Shown one piece after another: positions 54,263 through 62,483 of a DNA stretch of 64,000 nucleotides. The stretch lies in contig JAJYDX010000002.1 in the NCBI GenBank assembly GCA_021777135.1, positions 115,619 through 179,618 on the forward strand, in the 5' to 3' direction. Source of the DNA: a bacterium (GTDB lineage: Bacteria > SZUA-79 > Acidulodesulfobacterales > Acidulodesulfobacteraceae). Every line of letters starts with the position of its first letter. Position 1 is the first letter of the stretch. Under the pieces are notes generated by a model. That model was not told where the DNA came from, did no database searches, and saw only the letters and a program-made list of their open reading frames with translations. Made by a program: the position numbers and the translations under genes.

Positions 54263-56053
54263 ATGCCTGTAGAGTATCCGGATATAGCATATTTTTTGTC
54301 TAAAGACCTTATATCTAAAAATACCAGAGACGAAATTTACGAAAAAATTTCCGTTACCGCCTCAAACTTCATAAAAAGCGATGCTGTAACGATATTTATG
54401 TTAAACGAGGACACCGAGAAGATAAATTGCGTTAAATATTATCTTGACGATAAATTTATCAAAAAAGATTTGGAAATACTTCTCGGGGAAGGATTGATAG
54501 GTTCTGTAATAGAAAACGGAGAGCCTCTGGTAAGCGGAAACCTAAAATCAGATTTATCGGATATATATTACGAACTGGAAAGGCAGTTTACGGGAATGTC
54601 TTCGATGTTAAGCGTTCCCGTCTATGCCGGTTCTCTCGTCCTAGGCTCTTTAAATATATACAGGAAAGATAATTACGAGTTTTCCGAAGAAGAAATTAAT
54701 ATCGCAAAATTTATAGCCATGATGGGGGGTATTTTTATATATAGCCTCACTTTGTATGAAAATGCTAATCTTTTATATTTAAGGCAAAAAGAAGAAAGTC
54801 AAAAAATCGCAAATCTTTTGGAGATTTCAAAACTTGTTTCGTCTTCATTGGAGCTTTCCAGCATAATAGATTATTCTGTAAAAAGGCTGATGATTTTTAC
54901 AAAAACCGACCGGGCGCTGGTATACTTTAAAGACAAAGATAAAGATAAAGAGGGAAGTAAATTCTGCTATGAATTTTTTAACTGCAATATGACGGGATGT
55001 TCCATATTTGGGGGCAACTTAAACTGTTACAATATGACAGAGTTTGAATGTCCTTTCGTAAAATGTCCGCCGGAGCCCAAAATATTGCATAAATGCACAA
55101 AGATAAACTGTCCGTTCTTTAAAGACATGACGCTGAAATTATTTAAAAGTTACAATATGGACGATTCATTTCGCGGGCATGGAGTTATGAAGCTGGAAGA
55201 ATGTAAATGCCTTAGTACTTTAAGCTCTGATTATCCGACCATCAATTATTACGACGAAAATAACGCCGGACGCAAAGATAACGCCTGCGATTGTTTTTTT
55301 AACGATATCGCAAAACAGACTTTTATCGGAATACCGGTTAAAACCGATAAAGATTTTTTAGGCATTATCTTTCTTTTCGGTAATAAAAAAACAGAGTATT
55401 CAGTTGAAACGGTAGATTTTATATCAAATATTTCAAATATAATTTCCGTAGCGGCATATAATGCCCAAACGCTAAATTATATCGAGGAAGAGCATTTTGA
55501 AACAATAAGTTCCATATCGGAGGCGATAGAAGCCAGAGATACTTATACTAGAACCCACGGCGACAGGTTAATAGACTACGGAGTCTTGGTGGGCAGAGAA
55601 ATGGGTCTGACTGAAAATGAAATAAAAAATATCAGATACGCGGCGGCAATGCACGACGTAGGAAAAATAGGCATAAAGGATTCAATATTAAATAAACAAG
55701 GAAGACTGACTGAAGAAGAATATCAGGAGATTAAGAAACATCCCGAAATAGGCTACAATATGCTTAAAAAAATTAAATTTTTAAGCCATATCGCCAACGA
55801 CGTGCTTCATCATCAGGAAAGATACGACGGAAAAGGTTATCCTGCCGGAATTTCCGGTGACGATATACCGATTGTGGCAAGAATAATAGCGGTAGTTGAC
55901 ACTTTCGACGCTATGACTACAGACAGGCCATACAGAAAGGCTCTTTCTGAAGATACCGCCTTAGAAGAGATAAAGAAAAATTCTGGAACGCAGTTTGACC
56001 CTAAAGTAGTAGACGCTTTTTTGAAAACTTTTAAATCCTATAAATTGCAATAA
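54263..56053 (+). CDS. GAF-GAF-HD-GYP protein with cysteine-rich insert (probable c-di-GMP phosphodiesterase)
   Basis: A 596-residue soluble protein. A first GAF domain (about 20-165) ends before a linker helix and a second GAF domain (about 185-390). The second GAF is interrupted at residues 235-344 by 12 cysteines, arranged in CxxC-like and C-x(4-9)-C spacings (FCYEFFNCNMTGCS, FECPFVKCPPEP, TKINCPFF, EECKCLS, DNACDCFF). The C-terminal HD-GYP domain carries HD at 464-465 in AAMHDVGKIGIKD and HHQERYDGKGYPAG near 516-529, so the catalytic residues for c-di-GMP hydrolysis are intact. The Cys region could bind a metal or iron-sulfur centre and sense redox state, which is inference. No transmembrane segment. 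It stands between accA and cobQ. Confidence 0.88.
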   Translation: MPVEYPDIAYFLSKDLISKNTRDEIYEKISVTASNFIKSDAVTIFMLNEDTEKINCVKYYLDDKFIKKDLEILLGEGLIGSVIENGEPLVSGNLKSDLSDIYYELERQFTGMSSMLSVPVYAGSLVLGSLNIYRKDNYEFSEEEINIAKFIAMMGGIFIYSLTLYENANLLYLRQKEESQKIANLLEISKLVSSSLELSSIIDYSVKRLMIFTKTDRALVYFKDKDKDKEGSKFCYEFFNCNMTGCSIFGGNLNCYNMTEFECPFVKCPPEPKILHKCTKINCPFFKDMTLKLFKSYNMDDSFRGHGVMKLEECKCLSTLSSDYPTINYYDENNAGRKDNACDCFFNDIAKQTFIGIPVKTDKDFLGIIFLFGNKKTEYSVETVDFISNISNIISVAAYNAQTLNYIEEEHFETISSISEAIEARDTYTRTHGDRLIDYGVLVGREMGLTENEIKNIRYAAAMHDVGKIGIKDSILNKQGRLTEEEYQEIKKHPEIGYNMLKKIKFLSHIANDVLHHQERYDGKGYPAGISGDDIPIVARIIAVVDTFDAMTTDRPYRKALSEDTALEEIKKNSGTQFDPKVVDAFLKTFKSYKLQ

Positions 56054-56204
56054 TTACGGCTGCGGCATACCTCAAATTACATTCAGATATAATTACGGAT
56101 AAACGGGCTTAAGGCTTTAATGATTAGTATTTAATATTGCGTGACCGGTTCGGGCTAAATACCGCCTGCATGAAATAAAAATACATCTATTTATTATAAA
56201 TAAT

Positions 56205-57800
56205 ATGGCAAACGGCAAGATAAAATTTATTATGATTCAGGGAACGTCGAGTTCTGCCGGTAAAAGCGCCTTGACGGCAGGATTCCTCAGATATTTTTCT
56301 ATAAAAGGCATCGACTGCTCGCCTTTCAAATCGCAAAATATGTCTCTTAACAGTTTTGTCACGGAAGACGGTTTTGAAATTGCAGTGTCGCAGGCGGTCC
56401 AGTCGGAAGCGGCTTTTAAAAAACCTTCAATGCAGATGAACCCTATTTTAATTAAACCGTCGTCCGATAACGAAATGCATTTAATAGTCGAAGGAAAGCA
56501 TTTTGGCAATATGGATTTTAAGCAATACAATGCCAGAAAAAATTTTTTTTTAAAAAAAGCGACCTGTTCATTTGAATTTTTAGCCGGTAAAAATGAGCTT
56601 ATAATTGCGGAGGGCGCCGGAAGTCCGGCGGAAATTAATTTATTCAAATACGATATCGCAAATATGGGCTTTGCAGAGGTTTACGATATTCCCGTTATTC
56701 TTGCCGCGGATATAGAAAGAGGCGGAGTGTTCGCTTCGCTTTACGGAACAGTCAGGCTTCTTCCGCCAAAATGGAGGAGGCTGGTAAAAGGTTTTATCAT
56801 AAATAAATTCAGGGGCGATGCGTCCATACTCGAACCCGGAATAAAACAAATTGAAAATAAACTTAAAATACCATGTCTCGGCGTCGTTCCGCATATTCAA
56901 AACCTGCATATAGAGGCTGAAGACAGCCTTAATTTTAAAAGTCCAGGCATCAACGCGGAAATAAAAAGCACGCGGAAATCCGCGGAACAAAAGATTAATA
57001 TCGGCATAGTCCGTTTAGGCCATATTTCTAATTTTAACGAGTTCGACCCTCTTTTTTTCGACGAAAGGCTTGCGGTAAGATTTTTCGAATATGTTCCCAC
57101 AAAAACCGGCGAATTCGATATGGTAATAATACCCGGGTCTAAATCTACCGTCGCAGATTTAACCGCGGTTAAAAAATCAGGTATTTTCGATTATATAAGG
57201 CGTTTCTCGAAACGCGGAATAGTTATGGGCATATGTGGCGGTTTTCAAATGATGGGAGAGCGCATAACCGACCCTCACAATCTTGAACCGTCCGCTTCCG
57301 CCGGACACGACTCCGGGTGCGGCATCCGCGGCTTCGGTTTTTTTAAAACGGAAACGGAATTGCATAAAGAAAAGATACTCGTTAACCAAAAATATAAACT
57401 TAAAATTAACGGCGAATCCAGCGAACATTTTTTAAGAGGATACGAAATTCATAACGGAAGGACATTTTTTTCTAAGGATTATAAAGGTGAAAATATTGGA
57501 ACGCGCATATTGGAGCCAGCCTCATACGAAGGCGGCGGCTTTTCCCCGGAGGCGGGCATCTTGTCTGAAGACAATAAAAAAATTGGGACTTATATTCATG
57601 GATTATTCGGCAACGAAATATTTAAAGATTTTGTTGTGGAATTGATAAATAAAAATATTCATTCGCGCGGATTAAAACTAAAACCAGGCACCGTTATCCG
57701 TTCTTATGAAACGGTTAAAAACGACAGTTTTAATTTGTTATCGGAAAACATAGAAAGACATATAAATACTAAACTCCTTAGAAAAATAATCGGAATTTAA
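56205..57800 (+). CDS. cobQ: Cobyric acid synthase
   Basis: Amidates side chains b, d, e and g of the corrin ring with glutamine in cobalamin synthesis. The 531 residues start MIQGTSSSAGKSALTAGFLR (nucleotide loop). FKSQNMSLNSFV and QMNPILIKPSSDNEM complete the synthetase part. The glutaminase domain has GICGGFQMMGERI (Cys near 343) and GTYIHGLFGN (His near 465). It supplies cofactor for NrdJ. No riboswitch box is visible in the 151-base spacer upstream. The stop overlaps the converging ftsX stop by 4 bases. Confidence 0.95.
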   Translation: MANGKIKFIMIQGTSSSAGKSALTAGFLRYFSIKGIDCSPFKSQNMSLNSFVTEDGFEIAVSQAVQSEAAFKKPSMQMNPILIKPSSDNEMHLIVEGKHFGNMDFKQYNARKNFFLKKATCSFEFLAGKNELIIAEGAGSPAEINLFKYDIANMGFAEVYDIPVILAADIERGGVFASLYGTVRLLPPKWRRLVKGFIINKFRGDASILEPGIKQIENKLKIPCLGVVPHIQNLHIEAEDSLNFKSPGINAEIKSTRKSAEQKINIGIVRLGHISNFNEFDPLFFDERLAVRFFEYVPTKTGEFDMVIIPGSKSTVADLTAVKKSGIFDYIRRFSKRGIVMGICGGFQMMGERITDPHNLEPSASAGHDSGCGIRGFGFFKTETELHKEKILVNQKYKLKINGESSEHFLRGYEIHNGRTFFSKDYKGENIGTRILEPASYEGGGFSPEAGILSEDNKKIGTYIHGLFGNEIFKDFVVELINKNIHSRGLKLKPGTVIRSYETVKNDSFNLLSENIERHINTKLLRKIIGI

Positions 57801-58693
57801 AAGAATTTTTTAGAAGACATATATGTTCCGGCTATGCCCGATACTACGGCTATTAAAAATACCAGAGCTATTTGGACAGGATTTAAAAAAATTATTTTTA
57901 TGTGAAAAAATTTAAGAAAACTGTCGAATCTATAAAATATAAATATTTTATAGATTGCGAATAAAAGAAAGATGGAAACCGAAAACGATAAAATAGTACC
58001 TATTTCCCCTTCTATAAACATCGGTATCCTGACGTAATTGTTAGTGGCTCCTATAAGCTTTAATATTTCTATTTCGTTTTGTTTTCTAAGGATAACTAAT
58101 TTTATAGCGCTGTATGATATAAAAATAGATAATATAAATAAAAATATAAAAAGAATAAGACCTATAACTTTAGTGAAAAACATAAACTGTACTATTTTAT
58201 CCTGAAGCATTTTATTGTAATAAACAAGTTTAACGCCTTTCATAGACTTTACCCGCAGGTAGATGTTGCTCAGAAAAATACTGCTGACCGCATTTTTTTT
58301 AAAATTAATTTTTATAAACGCGGGAAAATTATCCGGATTAGCATCTTTTAAAATAGATTTAAGATGCTTTACTTTTTTTTCTAAAAATTTCATGGAAGAT
58401 TTATCGTTGTAATATAATGCCTTCTTAACGCCGTTAAGTCCCTCGATAAAGTTCAGAACGTTTTTTTTATCCGAATTATTTTTATTTTTTAAAAAAACTA
58501 TCATTACGTTGCTTTTTTGAAAAATATTCATATAGTTATAAATATTTATATAACACAGAAGAAAAAACAGCATTATAAAGAATGAAAAAGACATTATCAA
58601 AAAAGCGAAAATGTTGCCGGAAATATTAGATTTAATATTCAATACGGCAATTTTAAAATAGTTCAAGAAATAATTAACTCTTTGTGATATCAA
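57797..58693 (-). CDS. ftsX: Cell division ABC transporter permease FtsX
   Basis: Membrane partner of FtsE that transmits division-site signals to periplasmic wall hydrolase activators. The 298 residues fit FtsX topology. Helix 1 is at about residues 25-47, followed by a large periplasmic domain (about 50-165). Three C-terminal helices follow, with IVILRKQNEIEILKLIGATNNY (quoted in part) giving the FtsX coupling segment. The start codon is TTG 58693, overlapping ftsE by 20 bases. A run of Lys/Asn in the periplasmic part reflects the A/T-rich genome. It ends in a 4-base overlap with convergent cobQ. Confidence 0.92.
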   Translation of the reverse strand: MISQRVNYFLNYFKIAVLNIKSNISGNIFAFLIMSFSFFIMLFFLLCYINIYNYMNIFQKSNVMIVFLKNKNNSDKKNVLNFIEGLNGVKKALYYNDKSSMKFLEKKVKHLKSILKDANPDNFPAFIKINFKKNAVSSIFLSNIYLRVKSMKGVKLVYYNKMLQDKIVQFMFFTKVIGLILFIFLFILSIFISYSAIKLVILRKQNEIEILKLIGATNNYVRIPMFIEGEIGTILSFSVSIFLLFAIYKIFIFYRFDSFLKFFHIKIIFLNPVQIALVFLIAVVSGIAGTYMSSKKFF

Positions 58694-59315
58694 TTACCCT
58701 TGCCCTCCCCATGTTCGCTATAAGGTGTTTGTCGTGAGTAGCCAGCATTACCGTAGTTCCTTTATTATTGAAAGATTTTATTATATCTATTATGATTCCG
58801 GAAGTTTCTTCGTCAAGATTTCCGGTAGGTTCGTCGGCAAGCAGGACCTGCGGGTTCTGAACAAGGGCTCTGGCGATTGCGGTTCTTTGCTGTTCGCCGC
58901 CTGATAAACTTAATGGAAATTCATCTTTTTTAGTGTAAAGCTCTACGGCTTTTAATATTTCGGAAACGTTTTTTGTTATAATGTTTCCGAAAATTCCTGA
59001 AACTTCTAATCCGAGAGCGACGTTCTGAAAAACCGTCCTGTTAGGCAGGAGTTTAAAATCTTGAAATACAAAACCTATCTTTCTTCTTAAAAATGGTATC
59101 TCGCGGGGTTTTAAGTCCTGAAGTTCGGTTCCTAAAAACCTTACCGCTCCATGCGTAGGCTTTTCGAGAGCCGTAAGCATTTTAAGGGTAGTAGTTTTAC
59201 CGGCGCCCGACGGTCCGGTAATGAAAATGAATTCGCCTTTATCGACGGTAAAATTCAAATCCCTTAAAATATAATTTTTATCGTAGTTTTTATATACGTG
59301 GCTGAATTCTATCAA
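58674..59315 (-). CDS. ftsE: Cell division ATP-binding protein FtsE
   Basis: ATPase subunit of FtsEX. The 213 residues show Walker A GPSGAGKTT (residues 34-42), the Q-loop VFQDFKLLP, the ABC signature LSGGEQQRTAIARAL and Walker B VLLADEPTGNLD, then the H-loop ATHDKHL. The start is TTG 59315, 14 bases after thiE. AAGG about 11 bases upstream is a modest ribosome binding site. Similar ATPases (LolD-type) exist, but the adjacent ftsX settles the name. Confidence 0.94.
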   Translation of the reverse strand: MIEFSHVYKNYDKNYILRDLNFTVDKGEFIFITGPSGAGKTTTLKMLTALEKPTHGAVRFLGTELQDLKPREIPFLRRKIGFVFQDFKLLPNRTVFQNVALGLEVSGIFGNIITKNVSEILKAVELYTKKDEFPLSLSGGEQQRTAIARALVQNPQVLLADEPTGNLDEETSGIIIDIIKSFNNKGTTVMLATHDKHLIANMGRARVIDITKS

Positions 59316-59329
59316 ATTTATGGGGACCT

Positions 59330-59977
59330 TTATTTTTTACAATATTCGTCAATACTTTTCCTAAACTTTAATGCTTCGTCAAGAGGATTTGCCGCATTGG
59401 AAACAGCGCTTATTACTGCCGCTCCGCTAACGCCTGCCGCGGCTAGTTCTTTGATATTATATGTATTAATTCCCCCTATAGCTATAACCGGTATTTTGAC
59501 CGCTTTACAAATTTCAGTTAAAACTTCGCGTTTCATCGAATCCCCGGCATCCGGTTTGGAGTTGGTCGGATATGCCGGCCCGGCGCCTATGTAGTCCGCG
59601 CCGTTTTTTTCCGCTTTAATTGCCTGTTCTATGTTTTCGGCGCTTACCCCTACCGTCATTAATGGAAAAAGTTTTTTTATGTAAGCGGCAGAAATGTCGT
59701 CCTGACCGACGTGAACGCCGTCCGCTCCAGTCATATATGCAATATCCGGCCTGTCGTTTATTATTAAAAGCGGTCTGACAGTGCTTTTGACGCTACGCAA
59801 TATTTTTTTTATAAAAAGAGCCGCGTTATAAATTCCGTGAGCAGAAATCTTTTTGTTTCTAAGCTGAAGTAGGTCGGCGGAACTTTTAACGGCTACATAA
59901 GCAATTTTTTTTAAATATTCGGTTTCCTCGTTTAAATCAAAATCTTTAGTTATTATCTGAAAATTTAATTTTTTCAT
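59330..59977 (-). CDS. thiE: Thiamine-phosphate synthase
   Basis: Joins HMP-pyrophosphate and THZ-phosphate to thiamine phosphate. The 215 residues have the TIM barrel of ThiE. DLLQLRNKK and LIINDRPDIAYMTGADGVHVGQDD bind pyrophosphate and metal (quoted in part). GADYIGAGPAYPTNSKPDAG and IGGINTYNIKEL follow. No TPP riboswitch can be placed in the short spacer upstream. It heads the thiE-ftsE-ftsX run, an unusual partner for division genes. Confidence 0.94.
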   Translation of the reverse strand: MKKLNFQIITKDFDLNEETEYLKKIAYVAVKSSADLLQLRNKKISAHGIYNAALFIKKILRSVKSTVRPLLIINDRPDIAYMTGADGVHVGQDDISAAYIKKLFPLMTVGVSAENIEQAIKAEKNGADYIGAGPAYPTNSKPDAGDSMKREVLTEICKAVKIPVIAIGGINTYNIKELAAAGVSGAAVISAVSNAANPLDEALKFRKSIDEYCKK

Positions 59978-60036
59978 TTTACTAATATATATGATATTAT
60001 ATTATAAATTTTTTTCAATAAAAATAAAAATTTCTC

Positions 60037-60065
60037 TTGACAAAATCCTTTGCTAAAAATAGAAT
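60037..60065 (+). promoter_or_regulatory. Near-consensus sigma-70 promoter of the small lipoprotein
   Basis: TTGACA (60037-60042), exactly 17 bases, TAGAAT (60060-60065): a perfect -35 and a five-of-six -10. Transcription should start near 60072, leaving a leader of about 20 bases dominated by the Shine-Dalgarno sequence. Confidence 0.85.
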
Positions 60066-60075
60066 AAAAAATGTT

Positions 60076-60087
60076 AAAGGAGGTGAT
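60076..60087 (+). promoter_or_regulatory. Full-length Shine-Dalgarno sequence
   Basis: AAAGGAGGTGAT is complementary over all 12 bases to the standard 16S rRNA 3' end. It sits 5 bases before TTG 60093 and fixes that start. It implies strong initiation. Confidence 0.85.
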
Positions 60088-60092
60088 AAATT

Positions 60093-60326
60093 TTGAAAAA
60101 GCTTACAGTATTAGTTTTAGGAGCATTTTTAGTCGTATCTGCATTAGCATTCTCAGGTTGCGCAAAGAAACCGGCTCCGAAACCGGCCCCTAAAGCTCCG
60201 GCAGCAGTAACTGCACCGGCAGCACCGGCTAAAGCTCCTGCCGCGGCGGCTACAGCTCCTGCCAAAAAGGCAGCTAAAGCAACCGCAGCCCCTAAAGCTC
60301 CGGCAGCCCCTAAAGCAAACAGCTAA
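60093..60326 (+). CDS. Small Ala/Pro/Lys-rich lipoprotein
   Basis: A 77-residue protein. It has a lipoprotein signal (LTVLVLGAFLVVSALAFSGC, lipidated Cys23) and a 55-residue mature chain composed almost only of Ala, Pro and Lys, with Thr, Val, Asn, Ser and no acidic residue (10 Lys by count). The chain has AP/AK/PK repeats and an unstructured or polyproline character. At DNA level a 19-mer beginning CCCCTAAAGCTCC occurs twice (60187 and 60289). Expression signals are very strong and a terminator follows. An outer-membrane anchor, a cell-wall-binding tether or a DNA/anion-binding surface lipoprotein are conceivable, but function is unknown. The minus-strand reading (Ala/Gly-rich) is a mirror artefact. 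Confidence 0.85.
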   Translation: MKKLTVLVLGAFLVVSALAFSGCAKKPAPKPAPKAPAAVTAPAAPAKAPAAAATAPAKKAAKATAAPKAPAAPKANS

Positions 60327-60349
60327 GATTTAGAATTCAAAATTTTCTA

Positions 60350-60404
60350 CCCGCTTTTTCTATGCTAAATACAAATCGGCATAGAAAAGCGGGATTTATT
60401 TTAT
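60350..60404 (+). terminator. Rho-independent terminator after the small lipoprotein
   Basis: CCCGCTTTTTCTATGC (60350-60365) pairs with GCATAGAAAAGCGGG (60379-60393) with one bulged base, around a 13-base loop. The T-rich ATTTATTTTAT follows. It isolates the lipoprotein as a one-gene unit, although the next gene starts at 60407. Confidence 0.8.
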
Positions 60405-60406
60405 AA

Positions 60407-61120
60407 ATGAAGAAAAAGTCGCAGTTTCCTCAAGAAATCCTTATATTAATCATTATAATTCTTGCCGTTTCATGTTTTAATTTTAACGCGAATCGCGCGT
60501 ATCCGCACAGTCTTTCGACAAAAACCGATTTAAAATATTTTGCCGTGTTAAAAAGGCTCGGTATTTACAAAAAGAACCTTGATTTTTTATCGCTAAAAAT
60601 TTATAAAAAGAAGAATGAAATAAAAGATTTAAAAAATAAAATAAAAAACGCCGAAGATAAAGTAAAAAAAATAAAGAATAAAATAAAAAAAGACGGTTTG
60701 CTGATTAACGGGTTAACCGCTAGAATTTTTATAATACATAAAGAGTATGGCTCTGCAAGGTTATTATATTTTAAAGACAATGCCGACAGCTTTATCGTGA
60801 ATTATCAACTGAAAACCCTTTTACAAAATGAAGAGGCAAGGCTGTCAAAACTGGTTAAACGCAAAAAAAAATTTTTAAAACTTAAAAAATATCTAAAAAA
60901 AGAAAAAAACAGCCTGATTGCGGCTGTTAAAAGTATTAACGACGCAAAGAGAGAGCTTGAATATTTAATAAGAGGAATAAATAAATATATAAAATCCTTA
61001 AAGATAAAATACAAGAAAAATAAAAACAATAGACTTTTAAGGCGCAAAGTTATAAAATTAATTCATAAATTGAATGAAGGTTCCAAAAAAAACGATATAA
61101 AATTTATTTTAATGAGGTAA
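60407..61120 (+). CDS. EnvC-like coiled-coil protein lacking the LytM domain
   Basis: A 237-residue protein with an N-terminal signal/anchor helix (EILILIIIILAVSCFNF). The rest is strongly helical, highly basic coiled coil (about 45-110 and 150-225, Lys-rich). Position and coiled-coil character match the EnvC/murein-hydrolase-activator gene normally found between ftsX and ctpA. However, the C-terminal LytM/M23 domain is missing; the stop is only 4 bases before ctpA, so no remnant is hidden downstream. It might bind FtsX in the periplasm and recruit a separate LytM protein. That is inference; an unrelated structural role is possible. Composition reflects the A/T-rich genome. Confidence 0.65.
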   Translation: MKKKSQFPQEILILIIIILAVSCFNFNANRAYPHSLSTKTDLKYFAVLKRLGIYKKNLDFLSLKIYKKKNEIKDLKNKIKNAEDKVKKIKNKIKKDGLLINGLTARIFIIHKEYGSARLLYFKDNADSFIVNYQLKTLLQNEEARLSKLVKRKKKFLKLKKYLKKEKNSLIAAVKSINDAKRELEYLIRGINKYIKSLKIKYKKNKNNRLLRRKVIKLIHKLNEGSKKNDIKFILMR

Positions 61121-61124
61121 GCAA

Positions 61125-62468
61125 ATGGGTAAACCCCGGTATTTTTTAATTGTTATGTTTTTCGTTTTTATGGCTCCGGTATTTTTGCTTAAAACAAATA
61201 TATGCCTTGCCGCAGGCAAAACGGCAAAAAATAAGATTGGATACACCGTAAATAAAGAGGAATTAAGCGCTGGAACCCTAAAAAATTTAAGGTTATTTTC
61301 AAAAGTTTATTCGTTAATAAAAAATAATTATATAAAAAAAGAATCTTCCAAAAAATTAGTATTTGGCGCGGTTGAAGGCATGGTATCCACTCTTGACCCC
61401 CATACGTATTTTCTTACCCCCGACGAATTCAGGCAGATGAGGTCAGAAACTTCGGGTGAATTTACCGGCATAGGCATTAAGATTTCGACGAAAAAAAATT
61501 ATATAGTAGTTATAGCTCCGATTGACGGCTCTCCCGCGTCTAAAGCAGGGCTTAAAGCCGGCGATATTATTGAAAAAATCAATAATATTTCGACCTATAA
61601 TATGAACATAATGAAAGCCGTCAGGCTTTTGCACGGCAAAGAGGGCACCTACGTAAATCTTCTGATAGAGCGTAAGGGGTTCGAACGTCCGAAAGTATTC
61701 AAGCTTATGAGGGAAAAGATTATATTAAAAAGCGTTAAATATATGATTCTTCCGCATCATATCGGCTACGTCAGAATTTCAAGTTTTCAGGAACATACAA
61801 ACTCGCAGCTTTTAAAAGCGTTAAATATAATAAATTCAAGGGAACATAAAATTAAAGGGCTTATACTGGACCTTAGAAATAATCCCGGAGGATTGCTAAA
61901 CGAAGCAGTCAAGGTCGGCAGCGATTTTATAAAAGACGGAATAATAGTTTATACCAAAGGAAGAATAAAATCGCAGGACAAAAAATATTATGCGCTTGGA
62001 AAAAGAATAGTTCCTAATTATCCTATAGCGGTTTTAGTTAATGCAGGCACTGCAAGCGCCGCCGAAATAACGGCTGGAAGCCTGCAGGCGCATAAAAGGG
62101 CGGTAGTAATAGGGACCAGAACATTCGGAAAGGGTTCCGTGCAAACGGTTTTTCCTTTACCCGACGGCACAGGAATGGGTCTTACCACGGCTTTTTATTT
62201 TCTTCCCAACGGCGTTTCGGTCCAGGATACCGGCGTTATACCAAATTTCGACATACACAGTTCTAAAGATTTTATATTCGTAAAGCCCCTTAGGAAATTA
62301 AGGGAGGTTAATTTAAGGCATCATTTTCAAAATCCCGAAAACAAGCAGATAAAAAACAAGCACAGATATAAGACTTTTAAGGTTTATTACAAGAAAGACG
62401 ATCAGTTCAGGTTCGCTTACGAACTTCTAAAAAGCTGGGACGACATTAAAAGCATAGGGGCAAGGTAA
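61125..62468 (+). CDS. ctpA: C-terminal processing protease (S41, CtpA-like)
   Basis: A periplasmic serine protease that trims or degrades envelope proteins. The 447 residues have a signal peptide (FLIVMFFVFMAPVFLL, cleavage near 30). A PDZ domain lies at about 110-190 (GIGIKISTKKNY, SPASKAGLKAGDIIEKINN). The S41 core has LILDLRNNPGG, NAGTASAAEITAGSLQAHKR with catalytic Ser, and GKGSVQTVFPLPDG with the Lys. The C-terminal end is Lys/Arg-rich. GAGG about 7 bases before the ATG supports the start. Usually located beside ftsEX-envC, as here. Confidence 0.94.
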   Translation: MGKPRYFLIVMFFVFMAPVFLLKTNICLAAGKTAKNKIGYTVNKEELSAGTLKNLRLFSKVYSLIKNNYIKKESSKKLVFGAVEGMVSTLDPHTYFLTPDEFRQMRSETSGEFTGIGIKISTKKNYIVVIAPIDGSPASKAGLKAGDIIEKINNISTYNMNIMKAVRLLHGKEGTYVNLLIERKGFERPKVFKLMREKIILKSVKYMILPHHIGYVRISSFQEHTNSQLLKALNIINSREHKIKGLILDLRNNPGGLLNEAVKVGSDFIKDGIIVYTKGRIKSQDKKYYALGKRIVPNYPIAVLVNAGTASAAEITAGSLQAHKRAVVIGTRTFGKGSVQTVFPLPDGTGMGLTTAFYFLPNGVSVQDTGVIPNFDIHSSKDFIFVKPLRKLREVNLRHHFQNPENKQIKNKHRYKTFKVYYKKDDQFRFAYELLKSWDDIKSIGAR

Positions 62469-62483
62469 AAGGAGCAAGAAAGG

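Noticed and set aside
56054..56204. Cobalamin riboswitch before cobQ
   Set aside because: No B12-box-like sequence could be found in the 151 bases, and the spacer is too short for the usual element.
59978..60036. TPP riboswitch before thiE
   Set aside because: The spacer is too short and lacks a thi-box-like CTGAGA segment.
60074..60265. Ala/Gly-rich open frame on the minus strand
   Set aside because: It is the mirror image of the GC-rich lipoprotein gene and has no start signals of its own; the plus-strand gene has near-perfect promoter and ribosome binding site.
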